Positions 19,479 to 29,166 are shown, counted from the first letter of the stretch. The stretch is DNA of 64,000 nt from Sedimenticola thiotaurini (GCF_001007875.1 NZ_CP011412.1:806001-870000), one strand, 5' to 3'. Program-made: numbers and translations. Notes: a model not told the origin generated them from the letters alone.

Positions 19479-20726
19479 ATGTATAAGCCTCTCGAACTGT
19501 TCATTGGACTGCGGTATACGCGCGCCAAGCGACGCAACCACTTTATCTCTTTCATCTCCCTGATCTCCATGCTGGGAATCATGCTGGGTGTGGTTGCGCT
19601 GATCGCCGTGCTTTCAGTTATGAATGGGTTTCACAAAGAAGTCCGTGAACGGATTCTCGGAATGACATCTCATGCCACCATCTCCTCTTACCAGAACAAC
19701 CTGACGGACTGGCAGGAGGCGATGCAGCTCTCTACGCAGAACCCCCACGTGGTCGGCCAGGCGCCATTTATTGAAGCCCAGACCATGCTGACCAATGGGC
19801 AGCGGGTCAATGGTGCGATCTTACGCGGTATTCTGCCCGATTATGAACCCCGGGTTTCGGAAGTCGGCGACCACATGCTGGCCGGCCGCCTGGATCAGTT
19901 GGTTGCCGGACAGTTCGATATTGTACTGGGGCGGGAACTGGCGCAGTTGCTGGGAGTTGGGGTCGGTGACAAGGTGACCGTGGTGACGCCCCAGATACGG
20001 GTCACTCCGGCTGGTGCAATGCCTCGCCTGAAACGGTTTACCGTGAGCGGAATATTTGAAGTGGGTATGGGGGAGTATGACCGGGGACTGGCCCTGATCC
20101 ATATGGAGGATGCGGCCCGGTTACTTAAGTTGGGCGATGGTGTGACCGGCGTACGGCTGAAGCTGGATGACCTCTATCTGGCACCGGAAGTGTCCCGGGA
20201 ACTTGCCGATCAACTCCCCGGTGTCTACCGGGTCAGTGACTGGACCTTTCAGCACCGTAATTTTTTCAGCGCCCTGCATACGGAAAAACGGATGATGTCT
20301 CTGATCCTGTTTCTGATCGTTGCTGTGGCCGCATTCAATATTGTTTCCACCCTGGTGATGGTGGTGACGGACAAGCAGAGCGACATCGCCATCCTGCGCA
20401 CCCTGGGTATCTCACCCCGGAGCGTGATGAGCATATTTGTGATACAGGGCGCCACCATCGGTTTCATTGGAACCCTGCTGGGTATCGGTGGCGGCATTCT
20501 GTTGTCGCTCAATCTGGAGTCGATCGTGCAGGGTATCGAACGGCTGTTCAATGTGAATTTCCTCGACCCCAACATCTATTACATCAGTTCACTGCCCTCA
20601 GACCTGCATTGGGATGACGTGGGTCTGATCAGCATCAGTGCCTTTCTTATCACCCTGCTGGCTACGCTCTATCCGGCCTGGCGCGCTTCCCGTACCCAAC
20701 CAGCCGAGGCTTTGCGCTATGAGTGA
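19479..20726 (+). CDS. lolC: Lipoprotein-releasing ABC transporter permease (LolC/LolE/LolF type)
   Basis: A 415-residue MacB/FtsX-superfamily permease with one N-terminal transmembrane helix, a large periplasmic domain (residues ~45-270) and three C-terminal helices. The N-terminal motif [20 protein letters not shown] and the C-terminal [19 protein letters not shown] are typical of Lol permeases. With LolD it extracts outer-membrane lipoproteins from the inner membrane and passes them to LolA. Only one permease gene is present, followed at once by lolD with an 8-base overlap. Thus this may be a homodimeric LolF-type system rather than the LolC/LolE pair of E. coli; lolE could also be elsewhere. 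Confidence 0.93.
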   Translation: MYKPLELFIGLRYTRAKRRNHFISFISLISMLGIMLGVVALIAVLSVMNGFHKEVRERILGMTSHATISSYQNNLTDWQEAMQLSTQNPHVVGQAPFIEAQTMLTNGQRVNGAILRGILPDYEPRVSEVGDHMLAGRLDQLVAGQFDIVLGRELAQLLGVGVGDKVTVVTPQIRVTPAGAMPRLKRFTVSGIFEVGMGEYDRGLALIHMEDAARLLKLGDGVTGVRLKLDDLYLAPEVSRELADQLPGVYRVSDWTFQHRNFFSALHTEKRMMSLILFLIVAVAAFNIVSTLVMVVTDKQSDIAILRTLGISPRSVMSIFVIQGATIGFIGTLLGIGGGILLSLNLESIVQGIERLFNVNFLDPNIYYISSLPSDLHWDDVGLISISAFLITLLATLYPAWRASRTQPAEALRYE

Positions 20727-21414
20727 TCAGGCCGCAGTCATTGCCTGCCGGGATCTGACCCGGACCTTTATCGATGGTCGTTTGACGGTCAAGGTTCTGG
20801 ATGGCGTCACCCTGAGTGTGGCGCGTGGAGAGCGGGTGGCTATTGTGGGCAGTTCCGGGTCGGGAAAAAGTACCCTCCTGCACTGCCTGGGGGGACTGGA
20901 TAAGGCGACCAGTGGTGAGGTACTGATAGACGGACAGAATCTGGCCAGCCTGAATGAGAAAGCGCGCGGGACACTGAGAAACCAGGCGCTCGGCTTCGTC
21001 TACCAGTTCCACCACCTGCTGCCGGAGTTCACCGCCCTGGAAAATGTGGCCATGCCGCTGTTGATCGGGAATTCTCCCGTGTCGGATGCCAGGCAACGGG
21101 CCGCCGAGATGTTGTCCCGGGTTGGTCTGGAGCACCGGGTAGGGCACAAGCCCGGCGAGCTATCCGGTGGGGAGCGTCAGCGGGCCGCGGTTGCCAGGGC
21201 ACTGGTGAATCATCCACGGTGTGTGCTGGCTGACGAGCCGACCGGTAATCTGGATCAGAAAACGGCACGTCAGGTGTACGAACTGATGCTGGAATTGAAC
21301 CGGGATCTCCAAACCAGCTTTATTGTGGTCACCCACGACATGGGGCTGGCGGAGAGTATGGATCGCGTGCTCTATCTGTCGGATGGGCTGCTGAGTGATC
21401 AAGCCGGCACCTGA
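20719..21414 (+). CDS. lolD: Lipoprotein-releasing ABC transporter ATP-binding protein
   Basis: A 231-residue ABC ATPase. It shows Walker A ([10 protein letters not shown]), the Q-loop region [20 protein letters not shown], which is characteristic of LolD, the signature [15 protein letters not shown], Walker B ([11 protein letters not shown]) and the switch His in [10 protein letters not shown]. It energises the membrane release of lipoproteins. The ATG at 20719 overlaps the permease stop by 8 bases, so translation is coupled; a longer frame from 20638 only runs inside the permease. It converges closely with the DUF2062 gene. Confidence 0.96.
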   Translation: MSDQAAVIACRDLTRTFIDGRLTVKVLDGVTLSVARGERVAIVGSSGSGKSTLLHCLGGLDKATSGEVLIDGQNLASLNEKARGTLRNQALGFVYQFHHLLPEFTALENVAMPLLIGNSPVSDARQRAAEMLSRVGLEHRVGHKPGELSGGERQRAAVARALVNHPRCVLADEPTGNLDQKTARQVYELMLELNRDLQTSFIVVTHDMGLAESMDRVLYLSDGLLSDQAGT

Positions 21415-21418
21415 GGGA

Positions 21419-21931
21419 CTATTTTGAACCGCGCCGGTTTTTCCAGTTTGAAATAATGTGCATACGCCACAAACCCCGGATCGAGATATACCCGATCAAG
21501 GCCGCCAGCAGGCCACACACCAGGCTGCCCAGATAGAGCGGCTCCCAGATGCTGCCCATACTGTGTTTGAACCACTCCATAGTGGGTTCGAAGGCTTCGT
21601 TTGATGCCGGTGTACCCATCATCCAGGTGCCGACCAGGTAGGAGAAATAGAACATCGGCGGCATGGTGAACGGGTTAGTAATCCACACCAGTGCCAGCGA
21701 GATCGGCATGTTGACCCGAAACGGAATGGCGGTTGCCGCTGCCGCAATCATCTGAAAGGGCATGGGAATGAAAGCCCAGAACAGGCCAACGGCGAACGCA
21801 CCAGCCACGGAGCGGCGGTTCATGTGCCAGAGATTGGGATCCTGCAGAAGTTGACCAAAGACCTTGAGATGCTTGTGGTTACGGATCGTTTCGTGATTCG
21901 GGGTAAATCGTTTGAACAGTTGTTTTGGCAT
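21419..21931 (-). CDS. DUF2062 domain membrane protein
   Basis: A 170-residue membrane protein of the DUF2062 family. It begins MPKQLFKRFTPN at the internal ATG (21931), followed by the family signature HLKVFGQLLQDPNLWHMNRRSVAGAFAVGLF and about three to four hydrophobic segments, including the motif WITNPFTMPPMFYFSYLVG. In many gammaproteobacteria a DUF2062 gene sits between the lol genes and comEC, as here. Function is unknown; it sits opposite in strand to both neighbours and converges with lolD over a 4-base gap. Confidence 0.88.
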   Translation of the reverse strand: MPKQLFKRFTPNHETIRNHKHLKVFGQLLQDPNLWHMNRRSVAGAFAVGLFWAFIPMPFQMIAAAATAIPFRVNMPISLALVWITNPFTMPPMFYFSYLVGTWMMGTPASNEAFEPTMEWFKHSMGSIWEPLYLGSLVCGLLAALIGYISIRGLWRMHIISNWKNRRGSK

Positions 21932-22164
21932 GCGGTCTCTTCTCAACGGTACAATCCCCTGTTCAGGGCAGAGTATTGAAGCACGCAACGACTATTTTGA
22001 CCAGTGAATGCGTGGTTTTGACCCACATTCAGCGGCGACTCTCCGGCCGGATGATTCCATCAGGCGACCGGCTCCGCAGCGCTTGAAAAATGGTGGTGTT
22101 TGTCCTGCATAAGATTTAATCTACTTGACCATCAGTTGAACGATCATAAACCCAGGGAAGGGCC

Positions 22165-24477
22165 ATGATTCTTACAACGGTTGCTTTTATTACCGGTGTT
22201 CTGCTGCTGCAGTACCAGCCGACACTTCCGGCGCCGCTCCTGTCGCTGTTGTTATGCCCGCTACTCTATGCAGCGTGGCGCTATTACTCCCGTCCCCCAA
22301 TCCACGGCATTGCTGTCCTGCTGTGTGGATTTCTCTGGGCCTCGATCATGGCACACCTCTCCCTTTACCCGGGTCTCGCCAGCGAGTTGGAAGGGCGGGA
22401 TCTTCAGGTGGTCGGTATTGTTGAATCGCTACCTGATGCCACTGCGCAGCGAACCAGTTTCCGGTTTCTGGTCGAGCAGATCTCGGATGGACAGCATGAC
22501 TACCCGTCCCCTGGGTATGTACGACTGAACTGGTATCGGAACGCACCAGAACTCTCGCCGGGTGAGCGTTGGCGCTTGCTGGTCCGGCTCAAGCGTCCCC
22601 ATGGGATGGCCAATCCCGGCGCCATCGATTATGAAAAGAGCCTGTTTCAGAAGGGCATTCGAGCGACCGGCTATGTACGGAATGATGCCATCAATGCCAG
22701 GCTTGAAATTCTGTATGCCGGTTATCTGTTCCAGCACTTGCGCCAGATAATGGCCAAACGCATAAACACCGTACTCCATTCTGAAGCTGCCCCGGGGCTG
22801 GTACGGGCACTGGTAATCGGAGATCGTTCCGGTATCTCCCAGGATCAATGGCTGATTTTCCGCCAAACCGGCACCAATCATCTGGTCGCCATCTCGGGTC
22901 TCCATATCGGTATCGTCTCCGGCCTGGCCTTTTTTCTGGGTAAATGGCTGTGGCGGCGATCTGCCTTGCTCTGCACTCTGTTTCCTGCCCCCCAGGCCGG
23001 GGCAGGTGTCGCTCTGGCGGGCGGCTTTATTTACGCCGGTCTGGCCGGTTTTGCTATTCCCTGCGTGCGGGCGCTGGTTATGCTCACGGTGGCATTGGGC
23101 GGGCTGCTTTTTCGCCGGGTACCCCATCCGTCCCGTAGTCTCTGTATTGCCCTGCTGTCGATCGTGCTGCTGGACCCGGCGGCGGTGTTGTCGATCGGGT
23201 TCTGGCTCTCTTTCGGCGCTGTTGCGGCAATCATGTTCGGAGTGGTGGGTCGAACGGGTTCTCGCCAATCACCCCTGGCCGGCCTGTTTCGGGTTCAGTG
23301 GGTAGTGGCACTGGGGCTGGCGCCCTTGCTGTTGATGCTCGGGCTGGAGCTGCCAATCCATTCGCCACTGGTGAATTTCATCATGGTTCCGCTGTTTTCC
23401 CTGCTCCTGGTGCCGTTCACCCTGTTTTCGGCACTGATACTCATGTTATGGCCACCTGTGGGTGCGGATCTGCTAACGGCAGCGGCCTGGCTGTTGGGGC
23501 AGGCCGAGCTGTTACTGGCTGCGCTGGCAGAGCATGGCGAGACGCTTCGGCTGCATGGTGACCCGCCCGGGTGGATGTTGCTCGGTGTATTGTTGAGCAT
23601 CATCCTGCTTTTACTGCCGGCCGGTCTGCCGGGCAGATGGTTGGGCACACTACTGGTCTGTCCCCTGTTGCTCTATCGTCCGCCACAACCTTCTCCGGGT
23701 GAGGTGTGGCTGACCATGCTGGATGTGGGGCAGGGGCTGGCCATCGTGCTTGAAACCGCACAACACCGGTTACTTTATGATACCGGTCCCATGTTTCCGT
23801 CAGGGTTCAATACCGGCGATGCTGTGGTGGTTCCGTTTCTCAAAACTCGCGGTGTGAAACAGATAGATCGGCTTATTGTCACCAATGGCGATATTGATCA
23901 CCGGGGTGGCCTGGCAGCCGTGCTTGGATCGTTTCCGGAGACAGAGCTGTTATCAGGTGAACCGGAACGGGTCGATATTGCTCAGGCCGAGCCATGCCGG
24001 GCCGGTATGCAGTGGGAATGGGATGGGGTTCGTTTTGAAATACTTCATCCGGATGGATCGGCGCGCTGGCGTGGCAATAACGCCTCCTGTGTTCTGGCTG
24101 TCAGAACAGCTACTGCACAGCTGCTGTTGACCGGCGATATCGAAGCGGAGGCCGAGGAGTGGCTGGTTCAGACCTATGGGGAGCGGTTGATGTCCACTGC
24201 CATCACCATCCCCCATCACGGCAGTGGCACCTCTTCCAGACCCCATTTTGTGGCCGCCACTGCACCGAGCTTCGGCCTGATATCCAGCGGTTATCGAAAC
24301 CGCTATGGATTTCCCAAGGCGGAAGTTCTACAGCGATGGCGCGAACGGCGTGTTCAGTTGGTGAATACAGCGGAGGTGGGAGCTCTCTCCCTGCGGCTGG
24401 GCCCGGACGGTCTGATTGAAGGCCCGACAGGCTACCGCAGTACCCACCGGCGATACTGGATGGCTCCCCATTTGTGA
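22165..24477 (+). CDS. comEC: DNA internalization protein ComEC/Rec2
   Basis: A 770-residue polytopic inner-membrane protein, the channel through which single-stranded DNA enters the cytoplasm in transformation. N-terminal hydrophobic helices precede an OB-like region (LQVVGIVESLPDATAQRTSF). The competence domain follows, with the motif TGTNHLVAISGLHIGIVSG and about eight membrane helices. The C-terminal metallo-beta-lactamase-like domain has TMLDVGQGLAIVLE, the segment TNGDIDHRGGLAAVLG and ITIPHHGSGTSSRPHF. The domain set looks complete. In the window the pilus gene pilZ is the only other gene with a possible competence link. Confidence 0.95.
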   Translation: MILTTVAFITGVLLLQYQPTLPAPLLSLLLCPLLYAAWRYYSRPPIHGIAVLLCGFLWASIMAHLSLYPGLASELEGRDLQVVGIVESLPDATAQRTSFRFLVEQISDGQHDYPSPGYVRLNWYRNAPELSPGERWRLLVRLKRPHGMANPGAIDYEKSLFQKGIRATGYVRNDAINARLEILYAGYLFQHLRQIMAKRINTVLHSEAAPGLVRALVIGDRSGISQDQWLIFRQTGTNHLVAISGLHIGIVSGLAFFLGKWLWRRSALLCTLFPAPQAGAGVALAGGFIYAGLAGFAIPCVRALVMLTVALGGLLFRRVPHPSRSLCIALLSIVLLDPAAVLSIGFWLSFGAVAAIMFGVVGRTGSRQSPLAGLFRVQWVVALGLAPLLLMLGLELPIHSPLVNFIMVPLFSLLLVPFTLFSALILMLWPPVGADLLTAAAWLLGQAELLLAALAEHGETLRLHGDPPGWMLLGVLLSIILLLLPAGLPGRWLGTLLVCPLLLYRPPQPSPGEVWLTMLDVGQGLAIVLETAQHRLLYDTGPMFPSGFNTGDAVVVPFLKTRGVKQIDRLIVTNGDIDHRGGLAAVLGSFPETELLSGEPERVDIAQAEPCRAGMQWEWDGVRFEILHPDGSARWRGNNASCVLAVRTATAQLLLTGDIEAEAEEWLVQTYGERLMSTAITIPHHGSGTSSRPHFVAATAPSFGLISSGYRNRYGFPKAEVLQRWRERRVQLVNTAEVGALSLRLGPDGLIEGPTGYRSTHRRYWMAPHL

Positions 24478-24606
24478 CCCGGCTTCGGGATAGGATCCAC
24501 CTTACAGCTTTCGATCCCTCCCTGGAATGCAGTATGATACAGCTCATTTAGTGGGGCGGATTGTCCCAGTCCACATAAGAAGAGAACCCCAGAGGGAATA
24601 GTCAAG

Positions 24607-25221
24607 GTGTTTGAACTGGTTAAAGCTGGCGGCATATTGATGGCGCCAATCATTGCGTGTTCCATCGTGGCCATGGCGATCATAATTGAACGTCTGTGGG
24701 CGCTACGGGCCAAGCGGGTTATTCCGGATAATCTGGTTGCCCAGATCTGGCAGCTCTATAGTAAAGGAAAATTGACTAACGCCCATGTGGTTACCGTTAA
24801 GGAAGGCTCGCCACTCGGCCGCATCCTGGCCGCAGGCCTGGCCAATCGGCAACATACCAAGGTTGTGATGAAGGAGGCAATTGAGGAAGTGGGGCGCCAA
24901 GTGGTCCATGAGCTGGAACGCTATCTGAATACACTGGGAACCATTGCCTCGATCACGCCACTGCTGGGGTTGCTGGGCACTGTGATCGGCATGATCAAGG
25001 TTTTTGCCGCCATCATGACCGCGGGCGTGGGTGATCCCACTGTCCTGGCGGGAGGGATCTCTGAAGCGTTGATCACCACTGCGGCGGGCCTCTCTGTCGC
25101 CATCCCAAGTCTCATGTTCCATCGCTACTTCGGCGGTAAGGTGGATCGCCTGGTGATCAAGATGGAGGAGCAGGCACTGAAAATGGTCGAAGTGATGGCT
25201 GGCGAGCGCGAGCAGGAGTAA
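24607..25221 (+). CDS. exbB: MotA/TolQ/ExbB proton channel family protein
   Basis: A 204-residue inner-membrane protein with three transmembrane helices. The signature region TLGTIASITPLLGLLGTVIGMIKVF and the downstream ALITTAAGLSVAIPSLMFHRYF are classic for ExbB/TolQ. It starts at a GTG (24607). With the adjacent exbD it forms a proton-driven motor; the usual partner is a TonB- or TolA-like protein, but in the comEC-lpxK context no TonB gene is present, so its partner is unknown. The 6-base gap to exbD supports an operon running through lpxK. Confidence 0.93.
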   Translation: MFELVKAGGILMAPIIACSIVAMAIIIERLWALRAKRVIPDNLVAQIWQLYSKGKLTNAHVVTVKEGSPLGRILAAGLANRQHTKVVMKEAIEEVGRQVVHELERYLNTLGTIASITPLLGLLGTVIGMIKVFAAIMTAGVGDPTVLAGGISEALITTAAGLSVAIPSLMFHRYFGGKVDRLVIKMEEQALKMVEVMAGEREQE

Positions 25222-25227
25222 AGCCAG

Positions 25228-25653
25228 GTGAATCTACGTCCACATCGCAAAGAGTCACCGGAGCTGAACCTTACCCCGCTGATTGACGTGGTGTTCCTGT
25301 TGCTGATCTTCTTCATGGTCTCCACCACTTTTGATAAGGAGTCACGTATCAAGGTGGAGCTGCCAACGGCAGCGACCCAGGATGAACAAGTAGAAGAAGA
25401 GAAAGTCCTGGAGATTACCATCGACGCCCGTGGGCGTTTCTACGTTGATGATCGAGAGGTGGTGAATACCGAAGCGGATACCCTGAAGCGGGCCATTGAA
25501 AAGGCAGCCGGAGTGCGCCGGGACCTGCCGGTCATCATCAAGGCGGATGCCCGTGCCTCCTTCCAGTCGGTCTTCAAGGTGATGGATGTCACCAGTCAGT
25601 TGGGCTTTGTGAATATGACCTTCCCCGGTAAACAGCCGGTAGCGGACAACTGA
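25228..25653 (+). CDS. exbD: ExbD/TolR family biopolymer transport protein
   Basis: A 141-residue protein with a short cytoplasmic N-terminus, one transmembrane helix carrying the essential Asp (LNLTPLIDVVFLLLIFFMVS) and a periplasmic domain that ends VMDVTSQLGFVNMTFPG. It begins at a GTG six bases after exbB and ends seven bases before lpxK. It acts with ExbB to couple proton flow to work in the periplasm or outer membrane. In many relatives a lipid A flippase gene (msbA) lies between exbD and lpxK; here there is none. Confidence 0.93.
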   Translation: MNLRPHRKESPELNLTPLIDVVFLLLIFFMVSTTFDKESRIKVELPTAATQDEQVEEEKVLEITIDARGRFYVDDREVVNTEADTLKRAIEKAAGVRRDLPVIIKADARASFQSVFKVMDVTSQLGFVNMTFPGKQPVADN

Positions 25654-25660
25654 CCGATCC

Positions 25661-26644
25661 GTGAAACGTCTGGATTATTACTGGGATAGTCTCAACCCGG
25701 TTGCCATTCTCCTGCTGCCGCTCTCCTGGCTGTTCCGGCTGGTCAGCTGGCTCAGGTGTCAGGCCTACCGAATGGGTCTGCTGATAACTTCTGAACTACC
25801 GGTTCCGGTCATCGTCGTGGGCAATATCACGGTGGGCGGCACCGGAAAAACACCACTGGTGATCTGGCTGGCCCGCCATCTGCGGGATCTGGGCTTCACG
25901 CCGGGCATCATCTCCAGAGGCTATGGTGGTCAGGCGGATGAATGGCCGCAGCCGGTAACACCACAGAGTGATCCAACCCTGGTGGGTGATGAGCCCGTGC
26001 TGCTGGCCAGTCGTACCGGCTGCCCCGTATGGGTGGGACCCGACCGACCCAGGGCTGCGCGGCAGCTGTTAAGTGAGTCAGATTGCGACATTCTGATCTC
26101 CGATGATGGTCTGCAACACTACCGGCTCCGGCGTGACCTGGAGATTGTTGTGGTTGACGGGGCGCGGGGCCTGGGCAATGGACTATCACTCCCGGCCGGT
26201 CCGCTGCGGGAGCGGCCTGCAAGGCTGAATCGGGTGGATATGGTGATCGCCAACGGAAAATCTCCGTTAACCGAGCACCGGATGACGTTGGTGCCCGGAC
26301 GACTGATCAACCTGGCCGATCCGTCACACCAGGTCGGTCTGGACTATTTTGCGGAGCAGCGGGTACATGCCCTGGCTGGTATTGGGAATCCCGAGCGTTT
26401 TTTTGACACCCTGCGCAGTGCCGGTCTGGAACTGCAGACAAGGCCCTTTCCAGACCACCACCGATTCACCGAAACAGAAATTAACCCGGAAGACCAGTTA
26501 CCGGTGATCGTAACCGAGAAAGATGCGGTAAAATGCGCTCCATTCGCCGGTCGGCGGCACTGGTATCTGGAAATCAGTGCGGAACCCGATCCGGGCACCA
26601 TTCAACAGCTGGATAAGCGAATCAGAGAGTTTAAAAATGGATAG
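25661..26644 (+). CDS. lpxK: Tetraacyldisaccharide 4'-kinase
   Basis: A 327-residue kinase that phosphorylates the lipid A precursor disaccharide-1-phosphate at the 4' position, on the cytoplasmic face of the inner membrane. The N-terminal hydrophobic helix ([19 protein letters not shown]) anchors it. The P-loop is in [19 protein letters not shown], and further motifs are [27 protein letters not shown] and [11 protein letters not shown]. The C-terminus has [14 protein letters not shown]. The start is a GTG. It overlaps the Trm112-like gene by 8 bases. Confidence 0.96.
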   Translation: MKRLDYYWDSLNPVAILLLPLSWLFRLVSWLRCQAYRMGLLITSELPVPVIVVGNITVGGTGKTPLVIWLARHLRDLGFTPGIISRGYGGQADEWPQPVTPQSDPTLVGDEPVLLASRTGCPVWVGPDRPRAARQLLSESDCDILISDDGLQHYRLRRDLEIVVVDGARGLGNGLSLPAGPLRERPARLNRVDMVIANGKSPLTEHRMTLVPGRLINLADPSHQVGLDYFAEQRVHALAGIGNPERFFDTLRSAGLELQTRPFPDHHRFTETEINPEDQLPVIVTEKDAVKCAPFAGRRHWYLEISAEPDPGTIQQLDKRIREFKNG

Positions 26645-26819
26645 GAAATTGTTGGATATTCTGGTCTGCCCCTTGTGTAAGAGCAAGCTGACCTATGACA
26701 AAAAGGCGGGTGAGTTGATCTGTAAAGCGGATCGACTGGCATTCCCGATCCGTGATGGCATACCGGTGATGCTGGAGGAGGAGGCGCGCAGCCTGTCTCC
26801 GGAAGAAGAGGTCGAGTAA
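26637..26819 (+). CDS. ycaR: Trm112/YcaR family protein
   Basis: A 60-residue protein of the Trm112/YcaR (UPF0434) family. It begins [20 protein letters not shown], with the CPLC pair, has the segment [21 protein letters not shown], and ends in an acidic tail. Zinc-ribbon members of the family stabilise methyltransferases; the bacterial YcaR class is conserved between lpxK and kdsB but its job is unclear. The ATG at 26637 overlaps the lpxK stop by 8 bases; a longer frame upstream runs inside lpxK. It is translationally coupled in the lpxK-kdsB operon. Confidence 0.93.
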   Translation: MDRKLLDILVCPLCKSKLTYDKKAGELICKADRLAFPIRDGIPVMLEEEARSLSPEEEVE

Positions 26820-26845
26820 CCGGTGCCGGTCACCTGGAGTCAGCG

Positions 26846-27625
26846 ATGAACTTTAAAGTCGTCATACCGGCCCGCTTCGCCTCAACCCGGCTGCCGGGAA
26901 AGCCGCTGCTGGAAATCGCCGGAAAACCGATGATACAACACGTCCATCAGCGGGCTGTTGAGAGTGGCGCCGATCAGATCATTGTTGCCACCGATGACCA
27001 GCGTATCGCAGATTGTGTAACGGGGTTCGGTGGTGAGGTCTGTCTGACCGATTCCGGACACCGCTCCGGTACCGACCGTATTGCCCAGGTGGTCAGGCAA
27101 TTTGGCTGGGCAGCGGATGAGATCGTGGTCAACCTGCAGGGTGATGAGCCGGATATGGCACCAGATCTGCTGCAACAGGTTGCCACCGATATGGCCAACC
27201 ATCCGGATGCCGTTATGACCACGCTCTCTGCTGATTTGACAGAAACCTCCCAGCTGTTCGATCCCAACGTGGTTAAACTGGTGACCGACGCCAGGGGGTA
27301 TGCCCTCTATTTCAGCCGAGCAGCTATCCCGTGGAACCGGGATCAGTTCGCCGATCAGCGGCAGTTACCAGAAAGTGTGGAAGGGTATCGGCGGCATATC
27401 GGGCTCTACGCCTACCGGGCGGGCTTCCTGGAACAATACATCCGCTGGCAGCCGGCACCACTGGAAGTGTTGGAGTCACTGGAGCAGCTCCGGGTACTCT
27501 GGCACGGCGAGCGTATCCATGTCAGTGCCGCCACCGTGCTGCCGGGACCGGGGGTCGACACTCAACAGGATCTGGATCAGCTCAATGAACTGTTTAAGCG
27601 GGATGGGGCGAGAGAGACCAGCTGA
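26846..27625 (+). CDS. kdsB: 3-deoxy-manno-octulosonate cytidylyltransferase
   Basis: A 259-residue nucleotidyltransferase that activates KDO as CMP-KDO for lipopolysaccharide core synthesis in the cytosol. The N-terminal motif VVIPARFASTRLPGKPLLEI is the family hallmark, followed by VATDDQRIADCV, the CTP-site segment SGTDRIAQVV, and VNLQGDEPDM. The later motif HIGLYAYRAGFLEQYI is also typical. It lies 26 bases after ycaR and completes the lipid A/KDO part of this operon. It converges on a small hypothetical gene with a 5-base gap. Confidence 0.96.
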   Translation: MNFKVVIPARFASTRLPGKPLLEIAGKPMIQHVHQRAVESGADQIIVATDDQRIADCVTGFGGEVCLTDSGHRSGTDRIAQVVRQFGWAADEIVVNLQGDEPDMAPDLLQQVATDMANHPDAVMTTLSADLTETSQLFDPNVVKLVTDARGYALYFSRAAIPWNRDQFADQRQLPESVEGYRRHIGLYAYRAGFLEQYIRWQPAPLEVLESLEQLRVLWHGERIHVSAATVLPGPGVDTQQDLDQLNELFKRDGARETS

Positions 27626-27630
27626 TCGCT

Positions 27631-27930
27631 CTATCGACTGATCTTGTTGGCCAGCAGTTCCAATAACTCTTCTGAAAGACTGTCGGGAACCTGGCCAAAC
27701 AGGGGAATCAGCACTGTTTCAGGTCCTTTTCTGGATGGTTCTCCAAACAGATTGGCCTGAATTATCGTATTATCAGAAGGGTCTGACAGTACCAGAACCC
27801 CTTCGTCCGCCAGCACTTCATGCAACACCCACTCTCTACCGAGATGGGTAAAACGGCTCCCGATCAGTGTGCGCATGCGTAGAATAAAATCCTGATCCTG
27901 CAAAACAGACTCCAAAGTTAAGTGTTTCAA
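27631..27930 (-). CDS. Hypothetical protein
   Basis: A 99-residue protein that I do not recognise. It starts MKHLTLESVLQDQDFILR and has the segments RFTHLGREWVLHEVLADEGVLVL and ETVLIPLFGQVPDSLSEELLELL. It has no cysteine, signal peptide or membrane segment. The pattern of charged helix, short beta strands and a C-terminal helix suggests a small folded cytoplasmic protein. It lies between kdsB and the next hypothetical gene, both of which separate kdsB from ptp compared with the Pseudomonas order. It could share a transcript with the gene at 28344, 51 bases upstream. Confidence 0.65.
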   Translation of the reverse strand: MKHLTLESVLQDQDFILRMRTLIGSRFTHLGREWVLHEVLADEGVLVLSDPSDNTIIQANLFGEPSRKGPETVLIPLFGQVPDSLSEELLELLANKISR

Positions 27931-27981
27931 GCGTGGGATTTAACCAGAGAGATTCAGAACAGTGCAGCTTTCCGCCCGGGC

Positions 27982-28344
27982 CTAAAAATGGCCGTAGGCC
28001 ACCAGAAGGTCACTTTTTCTTCGTCCGTGGTTCATGCGTCGATCCGTGCCGTCCCGGTGAGCACGCCTGCGTTCAATCCGATAACGGCGGGATTTCTGGC
28101 TGCGGCGGTCAACCACACCTTCATAGGCGCAATGGCACGCTGCCGCGTCACAGCCCGGGAACGGCAGCTTCGGTGGCTTATCCACCGGATACATGCGATC
28201 CATCTGACGAATGGCCGATTTACAACCGCATCTGGAAACTTTCAGCAGGATAAACCGCTCATATTGTTGGATTTTCTCGAGCTGGGCCTTGCGTGTTTCG
28301 TTAATACCGGATGACTTATGTTCGTTTCTGGAGAACCATTTCAT
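27982..28344 (-). CDS. Hypothetical cysteine- and arginine-rich protein
   Basis: A 120-residue protein starting at an internal ATG (28344) preceded by a GAGAG stretch. The middle holds a cysteine cluster (SRCGCKSAIRQMDRMYPVD and GCDAAACHCAYEGVVDRR), and the C-terminal third is very basic with repeated RR pairs (RRYRIERRRAHRDGTDRR). The repeated DRR/NHGRR style recalls proteins of sulfur-oxidising gammaproteobacteria that I have seen annotated only as hypothetical. Metal binding plus nucleic-acid contact is a guess from composition. It sits in the gap between kdsB and the tyrosine phosphatase gene and is transcribed away from the latter. Confidence 0.6.
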   Translation of the reverse strand: MKWFSRNEHKSSGINETRKAQLEKIQQYERFILLKVSRCGCKSAIRQMDRMYPVDKPPKLPFPGCDAAACHCAYEGVVDRRSQKSRRYRIERRRAHRDGTDRRMNHGRRKSDLLVAYGHF

Positions 28345-28627
28345 AATATCTCTCACTGCTTGACCCGCTGTATGTTGTGATTATAGATGATGATTTTTTG
28401 CCTGCTGAAAGTTGGATCATCGCCTGGCTAGGGAAAAGGCGGGATAGTGTGCTCGGTTTGACCGGATCGGTGTCGGAAAGCATAGCGGGGTCGCGGCACT
28501 GGACTTCCATGGCCAATCATGGAATAAAGCGATCCGAACTCTTCATAAGCAGAAACGGTGTCCGGGAGATACCGGAGACCCAGGAAAAGACGCGATCCAT
28601 TCTGCTCCATTTACAGGCCTTGATTTT

Positions 28628-29110
28628 ATGAAAAAAATTTCAGTTTTATTCGTCTGCATGGGCAATATCTGCCGTTCACCGACCGCGCATGGTGTGTTCG
28701 AAAAGCTGGTCGAAGACACCGGGCTGAGCCAGTATATCGAAGTTGATTCTGCCGGTACCCATGCTTACCATGTGGGTAATCCCCCTGATCCCCGGGCTCA
28801 GAAAACGGCACTAAGTCGCGGTGTTGATCTTAGCCAACAGCGCGCCCGACAGGCGGAACATAGCGATTTCGAGCGCTTCGATTATGTTATCGCGATGGAC
28901 CAGGATAATCTGAACAATCTTCTGGCTATCGCCCCGGAGAACCATCGGGAGAAACTGCACCTGTTGCTGGATTTTGCCCCTGAACTGGAAAAGCGGGAGG
29001 TTCCCGATCCCTATTTCGGGGGGACGCGGGGATTTGACAAGGTTTTTGATCTGGTTTCCGATGCTTCTCAAGCATTGCTGACCGCAATCCGACGGAAACA
29101 CCAGCTCTGA
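28628..29110 (+). CDS. Low molecular weight protein-tyrosine phosphatase
   Basis: A 160-residue phosphatase. The catalytic loop CX5RS is in FVCMGNICRSPTAHG (Cys10, Arg16) near the N-terminus, and the general acid Asp lies in VPDPYFGG. Such enzymes dephosphorylate tyrosine kinases of polysaccharide export or arginine-phosphorylated proteins; the target here is not indicated. In the Pseudomonas order this gene is followed by murB and rne; here a strong bidirectional terminator and then rne in opposite orientation follow. Length and motifs are standard. Confidence 0.93.
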   Translation: MKKISVLFVCMGNICRSPTAHGVFEKLVEDTGLSQYIEVDSAGTHAYHVGNPPDPRAQKTALSRGVDLSQQRARQAEHSDFERFDYVIAMDQDNLNNLLAIAPENHREKLHLLLDFAPELEKREVPDPYFGGTRGFDKVFDLVSDASQALLTAIRRKHQL

Positions 29111-29125
29111 CCCGATGTTATGCAT

Positions 29126-29166
29126 AAAAAACGGGGGAGGTGCTACTCGACACCTCCCCCGTTTTT
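29126..29166. terminator. Bidirectional intrinsic terminator between ptp and rne
   Basis: A long, nearly uninterrupted inverted repeat: AAAAAACGGGGGAGGTG pairs with CACCTCCCCCGTTTTT around an 8-base loop. It ends with T runs on either strand, so it can stop both the phosphatase transcript and the convergent rne transcript. Confidence 0.92.

Noticed and set aside
22429-23268. A 279-codon minus-strand open frame inside comEC
   Set aside because: It is antisense to conserved comEC sequence and has a biased, non-protein-like composition.
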